DNA from: JAVBUZ01 sp031554725
GTDB lineage: Bacteria; Bacillota; Clostridia; Lachnospirales; Lachnospiraceae
Direction: 5' to 3'
NCBI GenBank assembly: GCA_031554725.1
Contig: JAVBUZ010000259.1
Location: 1 to 10,793 of the forward strand
Length of the DNA stretch: 10,793 bases
The number at the start of each line of letters is the position of its first letter. The first letter of the stretch is position 1. A program made the translations under genes and the position numbers. Of this stretch, positions 6,219 through 10,793 are shown in pieces. A model generated the notes under the pieces. It saw only the letters and a program-made list of their open reading frames with translations. It searched no databases and was not told the origin of the DNA.

Positions 6219-6456
6219 TTGAAAAACTTACCATAATAATTTTTTCTTTGATGACAATACTAAGAACAAGATAAGTGATAACAACAAACTTAATTTAGAA
6301 AAAGATTTAGTACAGGCGGATGTGATGTTCGCTATGTATATGGTCCGATAGAAAATTCTATCTCTAAGATAAGTCGTTGATATCCCCTTATCTTAGAAAA
6401 TAGATTAAGACAAAAATGTCAAAAAAAATCAAAAAAACTTATGGAGGTTAATTATC
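6219..6456 (+). other. Upstream region of the spore protein gene
   Basis: About 240 AT-rich bases lead to the spore protein gene, which has a GGAGG at 6443-6447, 9 bases before its ATG. I could not identify a convincing sigma-G promoter. CATAATA at 6232-6238 fits the -10 consensus but has no good -35 and lies far upstream. Bases 6250-6348 form an open frame without a usable start codon that ends in a protein-like stretch (LEKDLVQADVMFAMYMVR), possibly a gene remnant or chance. Confidence 0.35.
6347..6404 (+). other. Inverted repeats in the spore gene leader
   Basis: A perfect 11-base inverted repeat, TCTAAGATAAG at 6363-6373 and CTTATCTTAGA at 6387-6397, has a 13-base loop. It is extended by TCTAT (6357-6361) opposite ATAGA (6400-6404). 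The same TTCTATC segment can instead pair with GATAGAA at 6347-6353, so two alternative hairpins are possible. There is no U-tract on either strand, so it does not look like a terminator. It may be an mRNA leader structure or an operator. Confidence 0.5.
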
Positions 6457-6657
6457 ATGGCAAGCAACGGAAAAAATAGAGTAGAAGTTCCTGAAGCTAA
6501 AGCAGCAATGGATCGTTTTAAAACTGAGGTTGCATCTGAATTAGGCGTTAACTTAAAAGAAGGTTACAACGGTGACTTAACTTCTAAGGAAGCTGGTTCT
6601 ATCGGTGGTGAAATGGTTCGTAGAATGATCAAGAAACAGGAAGAATCTATGAAATAA
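6457..6657 (+). CDS. Alpha/beta-type small acid-soluble spore protein
   Basis: The 66-residue product belongs to the abundant family that coats and protects DNA in the dormant endospore and is degraded at germination. It shows both family signatures: the germination-protease site region TEVASELGV (residues 23-31, cleavage expected after Glu24, with Val where Ile or Phe is more usual) and the DNA-binding stretch NGDLTSKEAGSIGGEMVRRMI (about 38-58, split here as the GDLTSKEAG and GGEMVRRMI blocks). The ATG is set by GGAGG 9 bases upstream. It is a single gene with its own terminator, as is usual, and would be expected to be switched on in the forespore by sigma-G, although I could not locate that promoter. 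It shows that the organism, or its recent ancestor, forms spores. Confidence 0.96.
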   Translation: MASNGKNRVEVPEAKAAMDRFKTEVASELGVNLKEGYNGDLTSKEAGSIGGEMVRRMIKKQEESMK

Positions 6658-6675
6658 CTAAAGGCATAGCCTAAA

Positions 6676-6707
6676 AGAAGAGGTGTGGAAAAATCCACAC
6701 CTCTTCT
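6676..6707. terminator. Shared convergent terminator between the spore gene and the DJ-1 family gene
   Basis: A perfect 14-base stem (6676-6689 with 6694-6707) has an AAAA loop. It begins 3 bases beyond the DJ-1 gene stop on the minus strand, where it is followed by TTTTAGG, and 18 bases beyond the spore gene stop on the plus strand, where the following sequence is less U-rich. It probably serves both genes and is better suited to the minus strand. Confidence 0.85.
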
Positions 6708-6709
6708 AC

Positions 6710-7264
6710 TTACATATATATACTGGTTTTTGCCAGTTCCTCTGCCACTTCTTTTCCCTTAAAGCGTTCTACTATGGCAAGTGCAAAGTCAATGCTACAT
6801 CCCATACCACGAGAGGTTGTGATATTGTCTGAAACCTCAACGCCGTTTTGACTTACCTTGGCTCCTTCAAGATGGCTTTCAAAGGTAGGATATGAACAAG
6901 CATTTCGATTTATTAAATATCCGCGATGTCCCAAAATACTAGGTGCCGCACAGATGGCACTAATTGGCTTTTCTTCTTTGTAGAATTTGTCTACCTGCTG
7001 CATAAGCTTTGTGCAAGCTTCTAAATTCTCAGTTCCTTTGCCGCCACCTGGTAATACAATCATATCTAGGCTATCAAAATCCACTTCGTCTAACATCATA
7101 TCCATGACTACTGAAATATTATGGGCGCTTGTCACCATTTTTTCTTCCATTACAGAGACCATAAGTGTTTCAATTCCTGCTCTTCTGCACAAATCCACCA
7201 CTGTTAATGCTTCAATTTCCTCATATCCTGTTGCAAAAAATACTGCTATTTTGTTTTCCTTCAT
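6710..7264 (-). CDS. DJ-1/PfpI family protein
   Basis: This 184-residue cytoplasmic protein belongs to the DJ-1/ThiJ/PfpI superfamily, closest in pattern to the DJ-1/YajL branch. The reactive cysteine is Cys105 in the nucleophile-elbow motif ISAICAAPSIL. The acidic residue that tunes it is expected to be Glu18 in GYEEIEA. LPGGG at 71-75 and TSRGMG near the C-terminus complete the active-site region. Members have been linked to oxidative stress protection and to glyoxal-type or deglycase activity, which is debated, so the reaction is left open. The ATG at 7264 has GGAGG 6 bases upstream. The gene starts only 14 bases after the stop of the sensor kinase gene, so they are almost certainly cotranscribed, and it ends 3 bases before a strong hairpin terminator. 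Annotations naming it a thiazole synthesis protein (ThiJ) are historical and not supported. Confidence 0.93.
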   Translation of the reverse strand: MKENKIAVFFATGYEEIEALTVVDLCRRAGIETLMVSVMEEKMVTSAHNISVVMDMMLDEVDFDSLDMIVLPGGGKGTENLEACTKLMQQVDKFYKEEKPISAICAAPSILGHRGYLINRNACSYPTFESHLEGAKVSQNGVEVSDNITTSRGMGCSIDFALAIVERFKGKEVAEELAKTSIYM

Positions 7265-7278
7265 TTCTTTCCTCCAGC

Positions 7279-10200
7279 TTATGGTCTACACCATTTTTTT
7301 ACTTTTTCTATAAATATTTCTGCATCTATGGGCTTACTTATATGGTCACACATACCAACCTCTTCTGCATGTTCCTTATCCTCCTTAAAGGCGTAGGCCG
7401 TCATCGCTACAATAGCCACATCCTTATCTATTTCTCTTATTTTAGCAGTGGCACCATAGCCATCTAACTCCGGCATTTGAATATCCATTAGCACCAAATC
7501 ATACTTCGATGGATTCGCATAAAATAACTCTACTGCTAGTCTTCCATTTTCTGCCTCATCGATAGCGGCACCCGTGCTTTCTAGCATAGCTTTGACGATT
7601 TCGCGGTTAATCTCCACATCTTCTACCACTAAAATATTTTTCCCAACAAGGCTTACTTCCCCAACTGCAAAGTCCTCTGCTGGTTGTTCTTTTGCTTCAA
7701 TGTCAAACTGCACTGTAACTGTAAAGGTACTTCCCTTGTTTAAGGTGCTTTCAACTGCAATATTTCCACCCATACATTCAACAATCCTTTTAGACAAAGC
7801 AAGTCCCAGCCCTGAACCGCCGTAAGTTTTTGAAATACTTTTATCTCCTTGTTCAAAAGGCTCAAATAGATGCTCTAGTGTCTCTTCACTTATACCGATT
7901 CCCTGATCCTTCACTTCAATTTTAAGCGTAGCTTGTTCTTCTGTTTTGTCTTCAAGAGAAACCTTCAAAGAAATTTCGGTATTAGCACCGCTGAACTTTA
8001 CCGCATTATAAATAATATTCATAATCACTTGGGTAAGGCGAAGCGCATCACCCCGATAAAATTGGGGTACCTCTGGCTCTACCATAAAATGAACCTTCTG
8101 CTGCTTTTCATTAGCGCGCACTTGCACAACCGCATAAATACTATTCAGCACCTCCTTTAGCTCAAAGTATTCATGTTCTAGCTCTAACCTATCTGCTTCT
8201 ATTTTCGACATATCCAAAATATTGTTTATTAATTCTAAAAGAAGACTAGATGCCAAGTGAATATCTTCTACATGCCCTCGTAGCTTCGGAGAGTTTTCTT
8301 CCTTTAATAAGATATTGGTCATTCCAATAATCGCATTCATCGGTGTTCGAATTTCATGACTCATATTTGCTAAAAACGCGCTCTTTGCAGAATTCGCCCG
8401 TTCTGCTGTTTCTTTTGCTACAACTAATTCTCTTGTTGCTTCTTTAATATAGGTAACATCCTCAGCAATATGCAACAATACCTTTTTGCCATCTATCCAA
8501 TTAATATACTTATCCGTATGGCGTAGGCATATATGTAGCTCTGGGTGTACATTTTCCCATACTATAGTTTTATCTGGGTATTTGTTTAGCTCATACTTTG
8601 CACAGAAATCACACCTATGATCATTATTCATTAAAAACTTCCAACACTTTTGATTCTGAAAGCTTTCTTCACCCACTTTATGATATTGCTTCATCAACGC
8701 GTCATTTGCAAATAAAATCTCGTCCGTTTCGATATCAGAAACATACATCATATGTTCTAGACTATTAAGTAGTGTCTGTGACATTTCATAGGAGTTTTCC
8801 ATCACCTTATTTAAACGTTCCTGATATTCTAGTAGCTCCTCTGAAGTATGAAGACTCTTTTGGGTCTCTAAAATTCTCTTGTTTTTACGATCCAATACAA
8901 TTGTAAAAATAAACAAACCAAAAACGAAAATTGTCAAAAGACCTATTGATATTATAAGCCATAGAAATGCTTGGGGATTTGCTTCTCTAAGTTCAAGATA
9001 CTGATTTACATATTTTGAATCTTCTGGTAATGAGTTTTTGCTAATGCTGAAGCGTTCAAGTTCTCTTTCATCAAAGCTCCAACTTGCTTCTATGCAACGG
9101 TCTTGCTGCTGGTAGTTATTTTGCTCTAACTCACCACTTAGTACCTGCAAGGCCAGTTTTGCCACCGTACTTCCTGTAACAGTGGGATCCATTATTTTAC
9201 CGCCAAACTCACCATTTCCGATATCCACCAGGGTAAATACTGGCACACTGGCAGTTTGACTTATCTTTCGCATAAGCTCTGCTCGCGGAATATTTGGATT
9301 GGATATGTCCATCCCATATACTCCCGCTAATATCACCGTATTTTCTGGTAATTCTTCAATTTCTTTGCACAGACCCTCTAAGTCAAAAGAAGTATTAAAT
9401 AAAATGTTGTACCTCGCTTCACCTTCCATTTCCTCTTTTATCAAATATCTGTAATAACGCCCCGTTTCGTAAGCATCATTAATAACAAAAACATTTTCAG
9501 TTTTAGGGAAAACCACTCCTATTAAATCTACCGTTTCTCTTATTCCCAATTGCTCTTCTAGTCCATAATAATCGCTAGGTAGGTCTGTAAATAAATCAGG
9601 GGTTCCAACTACTCCACAATATATGATTGGCGTATTGTAAAAAAGGACTTGGCTATATTCTTTTGCAAAGGTAAATGCATAGTTATCAGAAACAAGTACA
9701 ACATCTGGCGGTTTTGAAAGTGATATGGTACGTATCGCCGCATAAGCATTACTTGCCCTCTCATAATCAGTATCAAATCGATTGGAATATAGGGGAATAT
9801 TATAGTATAAAACATTTCCCTCTACAGCCATTTGAGCTTTAATGCTTTCGCTCAATTCCTTATCCCACACATCTTCCGCATAGTATGAGGATATGTGCAA
9901 AATAGTCTTTTGCTCATTGTCCCAATAACTTCCATCAACTATTTGAGCAAGCGTACCATCCTTTTTCATCTGCCGTAGTGCATCTTCAAGGCTAGGCACC
10001 AGGTCGGCATATCTTTTGTTTAAATAAGTATATGTTGGCATCTCCTCCATCACAGCAAGTTTTTTTATTCCTGCCTCCCTGGGCATTTCAATATCCATAC
10101 TGACTGAAGATATATAGGCATCAATCTCTCCTGAAAAAAGAGCCTTATTCATTGCTGCTACTGTCCCATACTCCTTATATTCCTCTACATCATCGGGAAT

Positions 10201-10644
10201 GTTTTTTATAATATATGCCTTTTTATAAAGGGAACCTATTTTTAACCCCGAAAGCTCCTCCCAACTTTGTACATGGAGATTACTTTCCTCTAGAGCATAT
10301 ATAACAAAATTAATCTTCCCAATGGGCTCATCTACCCTAACCAGGTTTTTATATTCCTCTGCAATTGCTGGCACTTGACCCACAAGGCCATCATATTCAC
10401 CACTATCAACCATTTGAACTGCATAATTCATAGACGCCGTTTCTATGGAAATTCCATATCCAATACGATGTAGCGCGTAGTACAAAATATGGTCCATGGT
10501 GGTAATCTCATCTATACCAGCAACATAGTGTAGCTTTTGTTCTTCATATGAAACGATTTCCTTTTCTGCAGCCAGCGTATTGAGTGGCATATTTACCAGC
10601 ACAAGAAGGAAAATCAAGAATATATATACATACGTTTTTTTCAT
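7279..10644 (-). CDS. Hybrid sensor histidine kinase with two periplasmic binding-protein-like sensor domains
   Basis: This 1121-residue membrane protein senses something outside the cell and passes phosphate to its own receiver domain. In order it has: a signal peptide (about 1-26); an extracellular domain like amino-acid-type solute-binding proteins (about 38-241); a second domain like the ABC_sub_bind family (about 247-506); one membrane segment (559-584); a coiled-coil linker; and a PAS-like domain (about 635-733) with Cys667, Cys678, Cys681 and Cys706. The kinase follows, with phosphoacceptor His763 in SHEIRTPMN, N-box Asn880, DQGIGI at 913-918 and GGSGLGLAL near 942-950. The receiver domain (about 1003-1119) has Asp1009, phosphoacceptor Asp1054, Thr1082 and Lys1104. 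All catalytic residues are present. The ATG at 10644 follows AGGAGG. No DNA-binding output or separate regulator is encoded nearby, so the downstream partner (a phosphotransfer protein or regulator) must lie elsewhere. Confidence 0.94.
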   Translation of the reverse strand: MKKTYVYIFLIFLLVLVNMPLNTLAAEKEIVSYEEQKLHYVAGIDEITTMDHILYYALHRIGYGISIETASMNYAVQMVDSGEYDGLVGQVPAIAEEYKNLVRVDEPIGKINFVIYALEESNLHVQSWEELSGLKIGSLYKKAYIIKNIPDDVEEYKEYGTVAAMNKALFSGEIDAYISSVSMDIEMPREAGIKKLAVMEEMPTYTYLNKRYADLVPSLEDALRQMKKDGTLAQIVDGSYWDNEQKTILHISSYYAEDVWDKELSESIKAQMAVEGNVLYYNIPLYSNRFDTDYERASNAYAAIRTISLSKPPDVVLVSDNYAFTFAKEYSQVLFYNTPIIYCGVVGTPDLFTDLPSDYYGLEEQLGIRETVDLIGVVFPKTENVFVINDAYETGRYYRYLIKEEMEGEARYNILFNTSFDLEGLCKEIEELPENTVILAGVYGMDISNPNIPRAELMRKISQTASVPVFTLVDIGNGEFGGKIMDPTVTGSTVAKLALQVLSGELEQNNYQQQDRCIEASWSFDERELERFSISKNSLPEDSKYVNQYLELREANPQAFLWLIISIGLLTIFVFGLFIFTIVLDRKNKRILETQKSLHTSEELLEYQERLNKVMENSYEMSQTLLNSLEHMMYVSDIETDEILFANDALMKQYHKVGEESFQNQKCWKFLMNNDHRCDFCAKYELNKYPDKTIVWENVHPELHICLRHTDKYINWIDGKKVLLHIAEDVTYIKEATRELVVAKETAERANSAKSAFLANMSHEIRTPMNAIIGMTNILLKEENSPKLRGHVEDIHLASSLLLELINNILDMSKIEADRLELEHEYFELKEVLNSIYAVVQVRANEKQQKVHFMVEPEVPQFYRGDALRLTQVIMNIIYNAVKFSGANTEISLKVSLEDKTEEQATLKIEVKDQGIGISEETLEHLFEPFEQGDKSISKTYGGSGLGLALSKRIVECMGGNIAVESTLNKGSTFTVTVQFDIEAKEQPAEDFAVGEVSLVGKNILVVEDVEINREIVKAMLESTGAAIDEAENGRLAVELFYANPSKYDLVLMDIQMPELDGYGATAKIREIDKDVAIVAMTAYAFKEDKEHAEEVGMCDHISKPIDAEIFIEKVKKWCRP

Positions 10645-10696
10645 AATCCTTTCCTCCTGCCAGTCTTTTTACTCATCAATGTGTTTATTTATCAAT

Positions 10697-10725
10697 ATTA
10701 TAGCAAAACTTTTGTCTTTTTGCCA
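10697..10725 (-). promoter_or_regulatory. Extended -10 promoter for the sensor kinase/DJ-1 operon
   Basis: On the minus strand a perfect TATAAT (10702-10697) is preceded by TGC, making an extended -10. The -35 at 17-base spacing is weak (TGGCAA, 10725-10720), as is usual when the extended element is present. It lies 52 bases before the kinase ATG. The remaining sequence to the window end (10726-10793) shows no gene or terminator I can support. Confidence 0.65.
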
Positions 10726-10793
10726 CAATTTTCTGACACTTGCGACATATTAGTCATTAATTGTCATTTCTATTTTTTCTTTATCTACTGACA

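Noticed and set aside
6232..6238. CATAATA as a sigma-G -10 for the spore gene
   Set aside because: No matching -35 at 17-18 bases, and it lies about 220 bases before the start in very AT-rich DNA.
6987..7467. Overlapping plus-strand frames opposite the DJ-1 and kinase genes
   Set aside because: Both coding genes on the minus strand have full sets of family motifs; the plus-strand frames are shadows.

Overview
The window looks like a piece of a low-GC, spore-forming Clostridia chromosome, most likely Lachnospiraceae. The evidence is an AT-rich sequence with AGGAGG-type ribosome sites, a trigger factor opening with the residues usual in that group, the clpX-clpP-tig cluster, and an alpha/beta-type small acid-soluble spore protein. 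This placement is inferred from gene content; I could not run a search.

Layout, left to right. Positions 1-2992 (minus strand) hold a protein quality-control cluster read tig -> clpP -> clpX: the ribosome-bound chaperone trigger factor, the ClpP protease, and the N-terminal 268 codons of its unfoldase ClpX. Positions 3112-5488 (minus) hold a compact two-gene ABC importer: a lipoprotein of the nitrate/taurine/thiamine-precursor binding type, and one polypeptide that joins the permease to the ATPase. Its substrate cannot be read from the sequence. Positions 6457-6657 (plus) hold the spore DNA-binding protein gene. Positions 6710-10644 (minus) hold a 1121-residue hybrid sensor histidine kinase, with two different periplasmic-binding-protein-like sensor domains, followed 14 bases later by a DJ-1/PfpI family gene. 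That pair has a good extended -10 promoter and shares a converging hairpin terminator with the spore gene.

The most unusual part is the 968-base gap between the importer and the spore gene (5489-6456). It contains three long imperfect palindromes of about 150, 150 and 190 bases. Aligned in the right orientation (first two minus, third plus), they share one fold: a long outer stem, an inner hairpin of three helices with bulges at the same places, and a small GNRA-loop hairpin just 3' of it. Helix sequences differ between copies but pairing is kept by compensatory changes. This is the pattern of a structured RNA, and I do not recognise the family. No protein gene accompanies the copies.

All genes except the spore gene and the third element are read on the minus strand. 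Recognisable sigma-A-type promoters precede the sensor kinase, the importer operon and tig; those before clpP and the structured elements are weak or uncertain.
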